Source of the DNA: UBA11704 sp964491805
Lineage (GTDB): Bacteria; Patescibacteriota; Minisyncoccia; Phycocordibacterales; UBA5272
Length of the DNA: 64,000 bases
Direction: 5' to 3'
Assembly (NCBI GenBank): GCA_964491805.1
Contig: CAZBGU010000001.1
Span: 103,232 to 167,231 of the forward strand
A model generated the notes under the pieces. It ran no database searches, had not been told where the DNA came from, and was given only the letters and a program-made list of their open reading frames with translations. The translations under genes were made by a program, and so were the position numbers. Below are positions 1-8,583 of this stretch, in pieces (within the stretch, counting starts at the first letter, position 1; every line of letters starts with the position of its first letter).

Positions 1-698
1 AGGGTGGAGCTAAGGCGGTTGTTATCTCAGCTCCAGCAAAGAAAGGAGAAGATGAGTCTGTGCACGGTGAGACAATTCTTCTTGGTGTTAATGAAGAGAA
101 GTTCGGTACATGTGCGGTGACTTCGAATGCTTCATGTACAACTAACGCATCATCTCCTGTTATTGCTATTCTTGACGCTGCTATTGGTATCGAGAAAGCT
201 ATTCTTAACACCGTGCACTCATACACTGCGTCACAAGGAATTGTCGACGGTCCTAACAAGAAGGACTTTCGTGAAGGTCGTGCTGCTGCGCAGAATATTG
301 TGCCGTCATCTACTGGTGCTGCTATTGCGGTTACAAAAGCATTCCCTTCACTTGAAGGGTTGTTCGATGGTGTTTCTATTCGTGTACCAACACCTGCTGG
401 ATCGATTGCTGATATTACTTTTATTACAAAGAGACCAACCACAGTAGAAGAGGTTAATACAGCATTAAAGGATGCCTCGATGTCTGACCACTGGGGGGAC
501 ATTTTCCAAGCAACTGAGGAGCAGTTGGTCTCGAGCGATATCATTGGTTTGCCATACGCATCTATTGCTGATCTCTCAATGACTCGTGTTGTGGGAGGTA
601 ACTTAGTAAAAGTGCTTGCGTGGTATGATAACGAGATGGGGTATACACATACGCTTGTCGATCATGTGGCAAAGGCAGGAAGAGCTATTGTAAAGTAG
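1..698 (+). CDS. gap: Glyceraldehyde-3-phosphate dehydrogenase, C-terminal part (5' end outside window)
   Basis: This glycolytic enzyme oxidises glyceraldehyde-3-phosphate with NAD+ and phosphate to 1,3-bisphosphoglycerate. The gene is cut by the window start; the reading frame is open from base 3, so only about the last 230 residues are visible. The catalytic cysteine lies in SNASCTTN and the catalytic histidine in HSYTASQ. The phosphate-binding SSTGAA stretch and the C-terminal WYDNEMGY signature are all intact. A strong hairpin terminator follows at 727-776, so it is probably the last gene of its transcript. The family call is secure; NAD versus NADP preference cannot be judged because the N-terminal Rossmann domain is missing. 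Confidence 0.97.
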   Translation, partial: GGAKAVVISAPAKKGEDESVHGETILLGVNEEKFGTCAVTSNASCTTNASSPVIAILDAAIGIEKAILNTVHSYTASQGIVDGPNKKDFREGRAAAQNIVPSSTGAAIAVTKAFPSLEGLFDGVSIRVPTPAGSIADITFITKRPTTVEEVNTALKDASMSDHWGDIFQATEEQLVSSDIIGLPYASIADLSMTRVVGGNLVKVLAWYDNEMGYTHTLVDHVAKAGRAIVK

Positions 699-726
699 TT
701 TTGTTCTCTGTCTGTATCACGTTCGA

Positions 727-776
727 TAGAAAAGAATACGCGTAGCAACCCAAGGTGTCACGTGTATTCTTTTCTA
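727..776 (+). terminator. Intrinsic terminator after gap
   Basis: The arms 727-742 and 761-776 form about 16 pairs, including one G-U pair that works in the plus-strand RNA. The 3' arm contains TTCTTTT. It separates gap from the downstream ribose-5-phosphate isomerase gene, which has its own promoter. Confidence 0.75.
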
Positions 777-793
777 AAGACATAAAGAGGTTG

Positions 794-799
794 TATACT
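794..799 (+). promoter_or_regulatory. -10 box of rpiB, near-leaderless
   Basis: TATACT ends 9 bases before the ATG at 809, so transcription would begin at or within a few bases of the start codon. No Shine-Dalgarno sequence fits in between. Confidence 0.6.
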
Positions 800-808
800 A
801 TGTGATAT

Positions 809-1267
809 ATGAAAATTTATCTCGCAACAGATCACGCAGGTTTTCCATTAAAGGAAGAAATTAAGCAATATTTAGTAGAAAAAGGGGAAGAGGTTGTTGA
901 TCTTGGTGCACGTACTCTTGTAGAAGGTGATGACTATCCGTCATATATGGCTGACGCTGCGCGTCATGTACAGCAAGATACAATGCACGAACCATCGATA
1001 GCGGTAATATTCGGCGGGTCAGGACAAGGTGAGGCAATAGTTGCCAATCGTTTCCGACATGTACGTGCAATCGTTTATGCTGGTGGTGACCTGGAGCTTG
1101 TTAAGCTTGGAAGGCTACATAATGACGCAAATGTGATTTCGTTTGGTGGACGTTTTGTTACGTTTGATAAAGCAAAGGAAGCACTTGATCTTTTTATGAG
1201 TACACCATTCTCACACGAAGAGCGACATGCAGATAGAATTATTCAGATCGAAGAGACAGTGAAGTAG
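809..1267 (+). CDS. rpiB: Ribose-5-phosphate isomerase B family
   Basis: This enzyme interconverts ribose-5-phosphate and ribulose-5-phosphate in the non-oxidative pentose phosphate route. At 152 residues it has the usual RpiB length. The N-terminal ATDHAGF and the HNDANV segment are family hallmarks. The loop that carries the catalytic cysteine in E. coli RpiB reads FGGSGQGEAI here, with a glutamate and no cysteine. This resembles the actinobacterial type, in which Glu serves as the base (family knowledge). The start is fixed by the -10 box just upstream. The next gene begins 8 bases after the stop, so the two are probably cotranscribed. Confidence 0.9.
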   Translation: MKIYLATDHAGFPLKEEIKQYLVEKGEEVVDLGARTLVEGDDYPSYMADAARHVQQDTMHEPSIAVIFGGSGQGEAIVANRFRHVRAIVYAGGDLELVKLGRLHNDANVISFGGRFVTFDKAKEALDLFMSTPFSHEERHADRIIQIEETVK

Positions 1268-1274
1268 GTCAGGT

Positions 1275-2276
1275 ATGGAACACTCTCCTTTTTCAGACGC
1301 CGGACTTCATCCTGATCAGTTGGAAAAAGAGCAAGCTCTTGTCGAACCATCAATAAGGTCGGTACAAGAGACTATACAAAAAATAGACATAAACACAATT
1401 ATTGATATTCTCTTTGGGTTATATTCACGAACTCGTGGCATTGCCAAAGCAGAAGAAACGAAAGAACAGTTTAGGCATCGTGTATATCCGCATATCATTG
1501 TAAAATACTCTGACGACATAAACCTCAAACATTATGGGGAGCGCTTTGTTTCGCAAAATGAGCCACCACAGGCGTATTCTCTCCATGGTAGTATTGTTTT
1601 TTTGGCAAGAGAAATAGTTAACAATGATGGCACGTTAGGTAGTCTTGGCGATTTTTTTATTATAAAACTACTGATTCACGAAATGCTTCACTCAATTTCG
1701 ACGGTACAGACTATCGACACAACCACAGGAGCAGCGGTAGAACTTTCAGGTGTTTCGAAAAATGTTGGACAAAGGGAGGGAGGTGAGTTCCGTGTTATCA
1801 ATGAGGGACTAACTGAAGTTATCGCTGATGCTGTTTTTTCAGAGTACTTAGCAAGGACAGGAGAGTTGTCTCGTTATCATGAAAACGAAGGTTACAGCGA
1901 TAGACAAAAGCTGGTAAGCCGCTTTGCTGGTTACTTACGAGAAAGATATGCACTCATGCTATTTGTGCACGAGCTTTCTAACGAGACGAAAGTTTCTGAA
2001 GGGGAGGTGTATCAAGCTCTCCTTACTGAGTATCTGGCTACTGGAGATATCTCAAGGAGTGAAATTATTGATGAATGTAAAAGTAATGAAGTGGTACAAA
2101 AGATGCTTCGACAATTTAGAGATAACATTATCGATGAACAGGATTTACCGGGTATTGACGATTTAGAAAAGATTATATCTAGCTTTACTATAAAAGAGCT
2201 TGCTCATGTACATAAACTAGTCGGTCGAGATTATATTGGCGAGACAAACAAAAGGAAAGTTTTGAGAGGAAAGTGA
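1275..2276 (+). CDS. Putative zinc metallopeptidase-like protein (HExxH)
   Basis: I do not recognise the family, but the 333-residue protein has a zinc-peptidase motif HEMLH at residues 135-139. A NEGLTE segment follows with Glu177, suitably placed to be the third zinc ligand of a gluzincin-type site. No signal peptide or membrane segment is visible, so it is probably cytoplasmic. The C-terminal 150 residues are charged and probably helical. It starts 8 bases after rpiB and probably shares its transcript, although that gives no clue to its substrate. It ends in TGA, consistent with the standard stop assignment. Peptidase activity is inferred from the motif only. Confidence 0.6.
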   Translation: MEHSPFSDAGLHPDQLEKEQALVEPSIRSVQETIQKIDINTIIDILFGLYSRTRGIAKAEETKEQFRHRVYPHIIVKYSDDINLKHYGERFVSQNEPPQAYSLHGSIVFLAREIVNNDGTLGSLGDFFIIKLLIHEMLHSISTVQTIDTTTGAAVELSGVSKNVGQREGGEFRVINEGLTEVIADAVFSEYLARTGELSRYHENEGYSDRQKLVSRFAGYLRERYALMLFVHELSNETKVSEGEVYQALLTEYLATGDISRSEIIDECKSNEVVQKMLRQFRDNIIDEQDLPGIDDLEKIISSFTIKELAHVHKLVGRDYIGETNKRKVLRGK

Positions 2277-2334
2277 TATACTAAATTATATTATTAGATT
2301 ACAGTGAGGTAGCTAACATAGTATCAAATTTGAT

Positions 2335-2520
2335 ATGACACCCGGAGAAAAAATTTTTTGGAGCGCACTTGCAATCATTGCCTTTTCGTTTATCTTTGTT
2401 CCTATTGTGCCAAAACCAAACCCATCTGATTGTAATAATTATCCTGATGGCACGGGTGGATATTACATGAAGTGTAACGATAACTACATAAATCTATATA
2501 CAAAGTGGACAAAGTACTAG
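2335..2520 (+). CDS. Small single-pass membrane protein, paralogue of the next gene
   Basis: This 61-residue protein has one N-terminal hydrophobic helix (about residues 8-24) ending in FVPIVP. A short polar tail follows with two cysteines 13 residues apart and several tyrosines near the C-terminus. No function is recognised. The next small gene repeats the same plan (helix, FVPxxP, two Cys, Tyr-rich end), so the pair looks like a tandem duplication. The tail probably faces outside, where the two cysteines could pair. Confidence 0.5.
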   Translation: MTPGEKIFWSALAIIAFSFIFVPIVPKPNPSDCNNYPDGTGGYYMKCNDNYINLYTKWTKY

Positions 2521-2554
2521 CCGTTACCATAGGATTCTTTATACTTGGAGGTAT

Positions 2555-2716
2555 ATGAATACAAAATCTTCATGGGTTATACTTGCGCTTGTACTTTTAG
2601 CAGTTATTTTTGTGCCATTAATACCTGGATCATCAATCGAATGCGTTGGTGATGTAAGTGAAAACTGTGATGATAGCGTGGCATATGTTTCTATATATCA
2701 GAAGTATTTAAAATAA
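2555..2716 (+). CDS. Small single-pass membrane protein, paralogue of the previous gene
   Basis: The frame from ATG 2555 to TAA 2716 encodes 53 residues: a short basic start, a hydrophobic helix at about residues 7-20, FVPLIP, then a tail with two cysteines 7 residues apart and a YQKYLK end. An upstream GGAGG (2547-2551) lies a few bases before the ATG. The layout matches the 61-residue protein at 2335. The Rpe-like gene starts 9 bases downstream, so it may be cotranscribed. Its function is unknown. Confidence 0.5.
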   Translation: MNTKSSWVILALVLLAVIFVPLIPGSSIECVGDVSENCDDSVAYVSIYQKYLK

Positions 2717-2725
2717 ACAGACGTT

Positions 2726-3394
2726 ATGATTATTACGCCTGCAATCTTTCCTGAGAGTTTTGAACAACTCATTCATAAGCTGTTTTTACTTGAGGGGTTG
2801 TGTGAGCGTGTGCAGATAGATATCTGTGACGGGGTGTTTGGTCTAGAAAAAACGTGGATGCCATACAGAGAGAAAGAACTTACACACGGTTTCTCGTATG
2901 AGTTTGACCTCATGGTGCATGATTGGCGTAAGTATTTTTCACGTGTGCTGTTGCTTAATGCGGAGAGAGTTATACTTCATATTGATTATTTCACAGTTCA
3001 GGATCTGGATGAAGCGATCTCAATAGCAAAAGAGCATAATGTATTTCTTGGACTGTCAGTCTCTAATGATTATGATATTCATGATTTTGTGCAACGTGTG
3101 AGATTTGTCGAGTCAAAGTACTCTAAGATCTTTATCCAAATGATGGGTATTCGAAAGATTGGTGCACAAGGACAGCCCTTTGATGACGAAGTTCTTTCTC
3201 GGGTGCAGTACCTTCATGACACATTCAGACGGTGTGAGATTCAGGTTGACGGAAGTATGAATAATGAAACTATCTTGAAAGTTTATAACAGAGGAGCATC
3301 TTGTGCTGTCGTTGGTTCATATCTTATGAAGCGAGACTCGACCGCAAAAGATGTAAGAAAAATATTTGAGAAGCTAGAACATAATTTTGGGTAA
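2726..3394 (+). CDS. Ribulose-phosphate 3-epimerase-like TIM barrel, altered active site
   Basis: The length (222 residues) and motif order fit the Rpe family: an opening ITPAIF strand, QIDICDG, FDLMVH, QVDGSM and the phosphate-binding VVGSYLM. True Rpe binds a metal through His-x-Asp, a His in the DVHLM strand and a late Asp. Here the first His is Gln and the His before LM is Asp; both Asp residues remain. The early Ser of APSIL is Ala. It may therefore be a divergent epimerase, work without the usual metal, or use another sugar phosphate. Its place between rpiB and transketolase supports a pentose phosphate role. The fold is well supported and the exact reaction is not. Confidence 0.65.
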   Translation: MIITPAIFPESFEQLIHKLFLLEGLCERVQIDICDGVFGLEKTWMPYREKELTHGFSYEFDLMVHDWRKYFSRVLLLNAERVILHIDYFTVQDLDEAISIAKEHNVFLGLSVSNDYDIHDFVQRVRFVESKYSKIFIQMMGIRKIGAQGQPFDDEVLSRVQYLHDTFRRCEIQVDGSMNNETILKVYNRGASCAVVGSYLMKRDSTAKDVRKIFEKLEHNFG

Positions 3395-3460
3395 ATAGAA
3401 TCTGTGACGCCCATTCTTTTCATCTTCATCTGTCCACTAGGTGTCAGATGTTAAACCTTA

Positions 3461-3466
3461 TATACT
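3461..3466 (+). promoter_or_regulatory. -10 box of the transketolase pair
   Basis: TATACT lies 6 bases before the ATG at 3473, predicting a leaderless message for the split transketolase genes. Confidence 0.6.
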
Positions 3467-3472
3467 ATCTAT

Positions 3473-4339
3473 ATGCACTCACTAACAGATGTAGAGGTAC
3501 AAGCACTAACACTTCGTGCCGAGGATATTAGAGAAAGTATTATTAAAATGTTGACAGAGGCGGGCAGTGGCCATACCGCAGGATCTCTCGGAATGGCAGA
3601 TATTTTTACAGCGCTTTATTTTAGGATTATGAAGCATAATCCACGTCATCCGGAGTGGATTGAACGGGACAGACTTATTCTTTCTAATGGACATATCGCA
3701 CCTGTCTTGTATGCATCGATGGCGCATGCGGGGTATTTTTCTGTATCAGAGCTTAAGACTCTTAGACGTTTTGGTTCACGGCTCCAGGGTCATCCACATC
3801 GGTCTTCTCTTCCTGGTATTGAGACATCTTCTGGTCCGCTTGGGTCAGGTCTTTCACAGGCTATAGGCATGGCACTTATGGATAGACTCGAAGAGCACAA
3901 ACCTGATCGTTATTTTTATTGTTGTATGGGGGATGGTGAGATCAACGAGGGTCAAGTATGGGAGTCTCTTCTTCTTCTGAATAAATATAAGTTAACCAAG
4001 GTGATTCCTATTATTGATCGTAATACTATTCAGATCGATGGGTACACAGAAGATGTCCTTCCACTTGAGTCATTGCGAGCAAAGATGGAGGCATTTAACT
4101 TTCATGTTATTGATGTTGATGGTCACGATTTTAGGGACATTGTACATGCAGTTGGTTCGGCTAAGAGTAGCCTTGATAGGCCAACGGTGCTCATTGCTCA
4201 TACTATTCCTGGGAAAGGAGTGACAGCATTTGAGGGTGATTATAGATGGCACGGAAAGGCTCCAAATATTGAGGAAGGTAGGGCAGCACTCAAGGAACTC
4301 AGAAGCCTACGTGGGAAGATTAAGTATGGAGAATTATAA
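3473..4339 (+). CDS. tktA: Transketolase, N-terminal (TPP-binding) subunit
   Basis: This is the first half of a transketolase encoded as two polypeptides. The enzyme moves two-carbon units between sugar phosphates. At 288 residues it contains the thiamine diphosphate/Mg2+ motif GDGEINEGQVWE, the conserved SNGH and GHPHR segments and GPLGSGLSQAIGMA. All of these belong to the PP-binding domain. The pyrimidine-binding and C-terminal domains are in the next gene, 44 bases downstream. Split transketolases are known from archaea and several bacteria. It is probably cytoplasmic and active only as a complex with its partner. Confidence 0.93.
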   Translation: MHSLTDVEVQALTLRAEDIRESIIKMLTEAGSGHTAGSLGMADIFTALYFRIMKHNPRHPEWIERDRLILSNGHIAPVLYASMAHAGYFSVSELKTLRRFGSRLQGHPHRSSLPGIETSSGPLGSGLSQAIGMALMDRLEEHKPDRYFYCCMGDGEINEGQVWESLLLLNKYKLTKVIPIIDRNTIQIDGYTEDVLPLESLRAKMEAFNFHVIDVDGHDFRDIVHAVGSAKSSLDRPTVLIAHTIPGKGVTAFEGDYRWHGKAPNIEEGRAALKELRSLRGKIKYGEL

Positions 4340-4383
4340 AAAGAATTTAGAGATCAGATTTCAAAATATAACGATACCATAAT

Positions 4384-5370
4384 ATGTTACGAAAAACATT
4401 ATTTACAATACAAGAAGAAGAAAAAGCAACACGAGAGGGCTTCGGAGAAGGCCTCATTGCTGCAGGGGAAAAGAATGATAAGATTGTCGCTCTTTGTGCT
4501 GATCTTACAGAGAGTGTGAAGATGGATGGATTTAGAGCTAAATTCCCTAAGCGGTTCTTCGAAGTCGGTATCACTGAACAAGCACTTTCTGGACTAGCAT
4601 CAGGAATGGCAGCTATGGGGTACACAGCGTTCATGTCGAGTTATGCTGCTTTTTCTCCTGGAAGAAACTGGGAGCAAATCAGAACGACGATTGCGTATAA
4701 TGATGTTCCGGTTAAAGTAATTGGTGCTCATACTGGACTCTCTGTCGGACCTGATGGTGCAACACATCAAGCAATAGAAGATATTGCTCTTATGCGTATG
4801 ATTCCTAATATGCAGGTGTTTGTTCCGTGCGATGCAACTGAAGCGAGAGCGATTACAGAGCATATTGCAGAAACAAAAGAGCCTGCTTACCTACGGCTTA
4901 CGCGTGAAAAGACACCACTTATTGTTCCAGAGAATTATACGTGGAATCATGGCAAAGGATATGTGCTCTATATGCCACAACATAAGTACGGAGGCACATT
5001 CACACATATGGTTGGGATTATTGGCTGTGGTCCTATTATATATGAGGCACTCAAGGCTGCTATTGAGCTTGAAAAAGAGGGGATAGGTGTAGTTGTTGCA
5101 AATATGCCACAAGTGAAGCCACTGGATGTCGGTTTTCTTCTTAGATTCGTGAAAGATGTGCGGTCGATTGTAACAGTTGAGGAACATCAGGTTGCTGGTG
5201 GATTAGGTAGTGCTGTTGCAGAATATCTTGCCGAGCATCACCCAATTCGTATCGGAAGAATTGGTGTACAGGATCGATTTGGTCAAAGTGGAAAAGTTGG
5301 TGAACTTTACGACGAATATGGTGTTTCTTCAAAACATATTGCCGCTAAGGTGAGGGAGATATTACATTAA
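4384..5370 (+). CDS. tktB: Transketolase, C-terminal subunit
   Basis: This 328-residue protein supplies the pyrimidine-binding and C-terminal domains of transketolase and complements the preceding gene. FEVGITEQALSGLASGMA contains the conserved Glu that activates thiamine diphosphate. RTTIAYNDVPVK, GLSVGPDGATHQ and a C-terminal VEEHQVAGGLGSA segment follow the usual order. DXP synthase has related domains but is a single long chain, so a transketolase half is the better call. The pair gives this organism the non-oxidative pentose phosphate steps that feed the phosphoketolase at 50439. Confidence 0.92.
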   Translation: MLRKTLFTIQEEEKATREGFGEGLIAAGEKNDKIVALCADLTESVKMDGFRAKFPKRFFEVGITEQALSGLASGMAAMGYTAFMSSYAAFSPGRNWEQIRTTIAYNDVPVKVIGAHTGLSVGPDGATHQAIEDIALMRMIPNMQVFVPCDATEARAITEHIAETKEPAYLRLTREKTPLIVPENYTWNHGKGYVLYMPQHKYGGTFTHMVGIIGCGPIIYEALKAAIELEKEGIGVVVANMPQVKPLDVGFLLRFVKDVRSIVTVEEHQVAGGLGSAVAEYLAEHHPIRIGRIGVQDRFGQSGKVGELYDEYGVSSKHIAAKVREILH

Positions 5371-5492
5371 AAAGCAATACGTAAAAAATAAATTGCAAAT
5401 AAAGGATAAGGGTAGCGTCGGTAGTCGATCGTATCAGTAGAAAGAAGATACAGGTATACATACAGGACGGCAGAAACTTTATTCATGACGAC

Positions 5493-5526
5493 AAAAAATC
5501 GCACATGCTTTACAGCACTTGCGATT
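5493..5526 (-). terminator. Intrinsic terminator of the PfkB-type kinase gene
   Basis: On the minus strand, AATCGCA (5520-5526) pairs with TGCGATT (5497-5503). A further short AGTGC/GCATG pairing closes the loop and a run of six T follows. It lies about 35 bases beyond the kinase stop codon. Confidence 0.65.
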
Positions 5527-5560
5527 CTTTGTAGTTTCCGCCTTATCTACACTTTATACT

Positions 5561-6553
5561 CTATTCCATTATCGTTAATTCATATTCTTTTGGTGCTTGC
5601 TTCAACAACGCTTCAAGCTTGTCCTCAGCAAGAAGTCCCTCTTGTGCTCCAACATGTTGCACGACATTCATGCTGTTGATTGGTGCACGCTTCATTGCGT
5701 ATGCCGCATCATACCCCTTGGCCATGTACGCTACGAATGTTGAAAAGAATGCATCTCCTGCCCCTGTGCGTTCAAGCGGAGGCGCAATGTCTGGGTAAAG
5801 AGGCATACTAAAGTATGTATTTTCGAACTTCATATATGCACCGTGCGGCCCGTCTGTTACGATTACTACTTTTGGTCCAAGGTTATTGAGTCCATTGAGA
5901 AGATCTTTTATTTCCGCATTTTCCAGAGAAAGAAGCCCTTCAGCTTCTTCTTTGTTCATACAAACAACTTCGGTATTTTTGTAAAGCTCAAGAATCTCTT
6001 TACCAAAACCAAGTTGAAAAGTGCCGGGCTGGAACGCGAGTTTTACTTCTGGGTGTTTTTTAACATACTCAGTTAGTTCGTGGTGAAATGGAAGGGTGTG
6101 TCCACCAAGAGAAGAAAGGTAAAGCCATTTTGGGCTACCTATGTCTGGGATCACAGGGGTGAACTGTTCGTGTTTGATAAGAATAGTCCTATCGTCTCCT
6201 TGCCATAGTACGTAGTGGTAATTTGTTTTTTTACCTTCTTCTTGTCTAATAAAATCTGTTGCAACATTTTCTTTGGCAAGATGTGCAAGACACTCATCAC
6301 CGTAAGTGTCCTTTCCTAGAGATGTGATAAGACCTGATTTAAGGCCAAGACGTGATGCAGAAACAGACGCATTTGCGCTGTTGCCAACAGCAGGCAGAAT
6401 ATAAACCTCATCAAACGGAACTTTCATTCCATACGGAATGCAAAGTTCGCGACCATGTGCTGTCTCTTGAATATGTCCAGCAGAAAGTCTTATAAATGCA
6501 TCAATAACAGTATCTCCAATAGCAATAAAGTCAAATTGTGGTTTATGTTCCAT
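5561..6553 (-). CDS. PfkB/ribokinase-family carbohydrate kinase
   Basis: The 330-residue protein has the ribokinase fold. An early IGDTVIDAF and a GNSANASVSASRLGL segment occupy the substrate-binding region. The C-terminal signature RTGAGDAFFSTF carries the catalytic Asp and anion hole. It phosphorylates a sugar or nucleoside; the sequence does not decide among fructose-6-phosphate, ribose, adenosine or others. Being divergent from the fructose-bisphosphate aldolase gene, with 43 bases between the starts, it might be a minor phosphofructokinase, but that is only context. Length and motifs are complete. Confidence 0.85.
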   Translation of the reverse strand: MEHKPQFDFIAIGDTVIDAFIRLSAGHIQETAHGRELCIPYGMKVPFDEVYILPAVGNSANASVSASRLGLKSGLITSLGKDTYGDECLAHLAKENVATDFIRQEEGKKTNYHYVLWQGDDRTILIKHEQFTPVIPDIGSPKWLYLSSLGGHTLPFHHELTEYVKKHPEVKLAFQPGTFQLGFGKEILELYKNTEVVCMNKEEAEGLLSLENAEIKDLLNGLNNLGPKVVIVTDGPHGAYMKFENTYFSMPLYPDIAPPLERTGAGDAFFSTFVAYMAKGYDAAYAMKRAPINSMNVVQHVGAQEGLLAEDKLEALLKQAPKEYELTIME

Positions 6554-6582
6554 ATGCCTTTTAGTATATCAGGGGGTTGCGG

Positions 6583-6588
6583 TATACT
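6583..6588 (+). promoter_or_regulatory. -10 box of fba
   Basis: TATACT lies 8 bases before the ATG at 6597. It sits in the 43-base gap between two divergent genes, leaving room only for a leaderless or near-leaderless start. Confidence 0.6.
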
Positions 6589-6596
6589 GTGTTGAT

Positions 6597-7487
6597 ATGA
6601 AGACATTAACACCACAAAGTGAACGGTATCTGGAAATTATTAGCGAGTATAAAAAAGCTGGAAAAGCAATTGCTCACTTTAATATTTCTAATCTCGATCA
6701 AGCACGTGCAATTGTTGAAGTTGCAGCTGAACTTAAGCAGCCGGTTATTATTGGTGCAAGTGAAGGTGAGCGAGAATATATGGGGGTCGATATGGTCCGT
6801 ACCATTGTAAATGAGTTTAATCAAGAGTACGATATTCCAATTTTCCTTAACGCCGATCATACATATTCACTTGAGAAAGTGGAAGAGGTCGTAGAAGCTG
6901 GTTACGACAGCGTGATCGTTGACGGTGCTAAACTTCCGTATGAAGAGAACGTGGCACTTGTTAAGTCATGTGTTGACTTTGTTCGTAACTATGAAGAAAA
7001 GACGGGTAAGCGTGTGCTTGTAGAAGCTGAACTTGGCTACATAGGACAATCATCATCACTTAATGCGGCTCTTCCGGAAGGGGTAACTGAAGCTAACCTT
7101 ACAACACCTGATCAGGCGAAGGATTTCGTACTTCGAACAGGTATCGATATGTTTGCTCCCGCTATTGGCAATGTACACGGCATGCTTATCGACGCAACAG
7201 AACCCGCGCTTCATATAGATCGTCTCAAAGAAATCACTGCTGCAGTTGATGTGCCGCTCGTGCTTCATGGTGCAAGTGGTAACACAGATGAGGATCTTAA
7301 GAGTTCAATAGATAACGGTGTTGCGATTATTCATATCAATACCGAAATCCGCAAAGCATTCCGCGATGGAGAAAAAGATTATATGGATGAACATCCACAT
7401 GAAGTTGCTCCATATAAGTTCGGACGTGAAGGTCAGGAAGAAATGAAGAAAGTTGTGAGAGCGAAGATGGAGCTTTATATGAAGTAG
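6597..7487 (+). CDS. fba: Class II fructose-bisphosphate aldolase (ketose-bisphosphate aldolase)
   Basis: This zinc-dependent aldolase reversibly cleaves fructose-1,6-bisphosphate to dihydroxyacetone phosphate and glyceraldehyde-3-phosphate. In 296 residues it shows the zinc-ligand motif NADHTYS, a VEAELG stretch with a conserved Glu, GNVHGM and VLHGASG with further zinc histidines, and a final HINTEIR phosphate-binding segment. Tagatose-bisphosphate aldolases are close relatives and cannot be excluded. With GAPDH, transketolase and the sugar kinase it forms the core sugar phosphate chemistry of the window. Confidence 0.93.
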   Translation: MKTLTPQSERYLEIISEYKKAGKAIAHFNISNLDQARAIVEVAAELKQPVIIGASEGEREYMGVDMVRTIVNEFNQEYDIPIFLNADHTYSLEKVEEVVEAGYDSVIVDGAKLPYEENVALVKSCVDFVRNYEEKTGKRVLVEAELGYIGQSSSLNAALPEGVTEANLTTPDQAKDFVLRTGIDMFAPAIGNVHGMLIDATEPALHIDRLKEITAAVDVPLVLHGASGNTDEDLKSSIDNGVAIIHINTEIRKAFRDGEKDYMDEHPHEVAPYKFGREGQEEMKKVVRAKMELYMK

Positions 7488-7646
7488 TACCTAGTCAGAA
7501 ATTGATGACTCGGTTTGTTAATTTTTTAAAAGTATTTTTAACGGAGAATTACTATGTCTCCCAACTTTTAAGAATCAATTGCCTGTCTCGCTCAGTCTTT
7601 GCTCCGTCTAACGTTACATGCAAAAAATACATTAAAAGGTTACAGT

Positions 7647-8336
7647 ATGGATCAAAAATATATTTACACAATATTAGCTATTTTATTTTTATCGGTGTGG
7701 CTTGTGTTGTTCTTTGCAAGAAAGAATGTAAGAAGGGAAATGTTGTTGATTTCACTACCGGGGTCCTTCTTTGGTCCGCTCACTGATTTTTTCTATTTCA
7801 AGGACTGGTGGCATCCGTTTACTTTTAGTGGTAGTTTCCTTAGTGTTGAAGCTCTGGTCACTGGTTTTGGCATAGGAGGAGTGGCGGCTGTTGTTTATGA
7901 AGTGGTATTTCGAGAAAAAATAAATCAAAGGAATGTAACTATCACTATTCCTCATTTATTAAAAGTTGTAAAAGTTTTTATAGTATTATTTTTTGTATTT
8001 GCTTTGAGTTTCTATGTTGTTGGTAACAGTTTTTATGCAACAGATGTGACATTTCTTGTTTTGATTATTTTTGAATTATATCGAAGGCCTGATTTAATTA
8101 AAGATTCTTTGTATTCCGGTTTTTTACTGGTTGCTGTCGCGGTAGGTGTTTACGCTACCCTTAACCTAATTATTCCGGGGTGGGTTGATAGTATTTGGGT
8201 ATTTAAAAATACACCAAAAGTATATTTTCTCAGTTTGCCAATAGATGACCTAGTTTGGTATTTTTTAGCAGGAGCAGGAGTTGGTCCGCTTGTTGAATTT
8301 ATTTTTAGATCGAAACTACAAAAATACCCACTGTAA
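7647..8336 (+). CDS. Multi-pass membrane protein, possibly lycopene-cyclase-domain-like
   Basis: This 229-residue protein has about six hydrophobic helices. ATG 7647 is preferred because AAAAGG lies a few bases upstream, although the frame is open further 5'. GPLTDFFYF near residue 40 and the late PIDDLVWYFL followed by GPLVEF look like the two halves of a duplicated three-helix unit. The second half resembles the Pro-x-Glu/Asp region of lycopene cyclase domain proteins. That match is from memory and weak. No carotenoid genes are present in the window. The coding sequence is AT-rich with long hydrophobic runs. Confidence 0.55.
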   Translation: MDQKYIYTILAILFLSVWLVLFFARKNVRREMLLISLPGSFFGPLTDFFYFKDWWHPFTFSGSFLSVEALVTGFGIGGVAAVVYEVVFREKINQRNVTITIPHLLKVVKVFIVLFFVFALSFYVVGNSFYATDVTFLVLIIFELYRRPDLIKDSLYSGFLLVAVAVGVYATLNLIIPGWVDSIWVFKNTPKVYFLSLPIDDLVWYFLAGAGVGPLVEFIFRSKLQKYPL

Positions 8337-8568
8337 ATGTTAACTATCTGGGGTCTTTGTAAGATTGTGGTTCTGTCCTCTTGGAGAATATTTGATAGAA
8401 CCATGAACAAAAATAGATTTCAAGGAATACTTTTTATTCACACGTTTCATATACCTGTGTGACTACCGGCAAATGATATTTTACTTTGTGTGAAAATAAA
8501 AAGATGTGTTAGCTCTCAGGTAAAGTAAGTGCACAGATATGTTGTATACTTACAAACGTGTATTACAA

Positions 8569-8574
8569 TATAAT
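8569..8574 (+). promoter_or_regulatory. -10 box that selects the malic enzyme start
   Basis: TATAAT lies 9 bases before ATG 8584. The frame is open to an earlier ATG at 8539, but transcripts from this box cannot contain it, so 8584 is taken as the start. Confidence 0.55.
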
Positions 8575-8583
8575 AACTTAATC

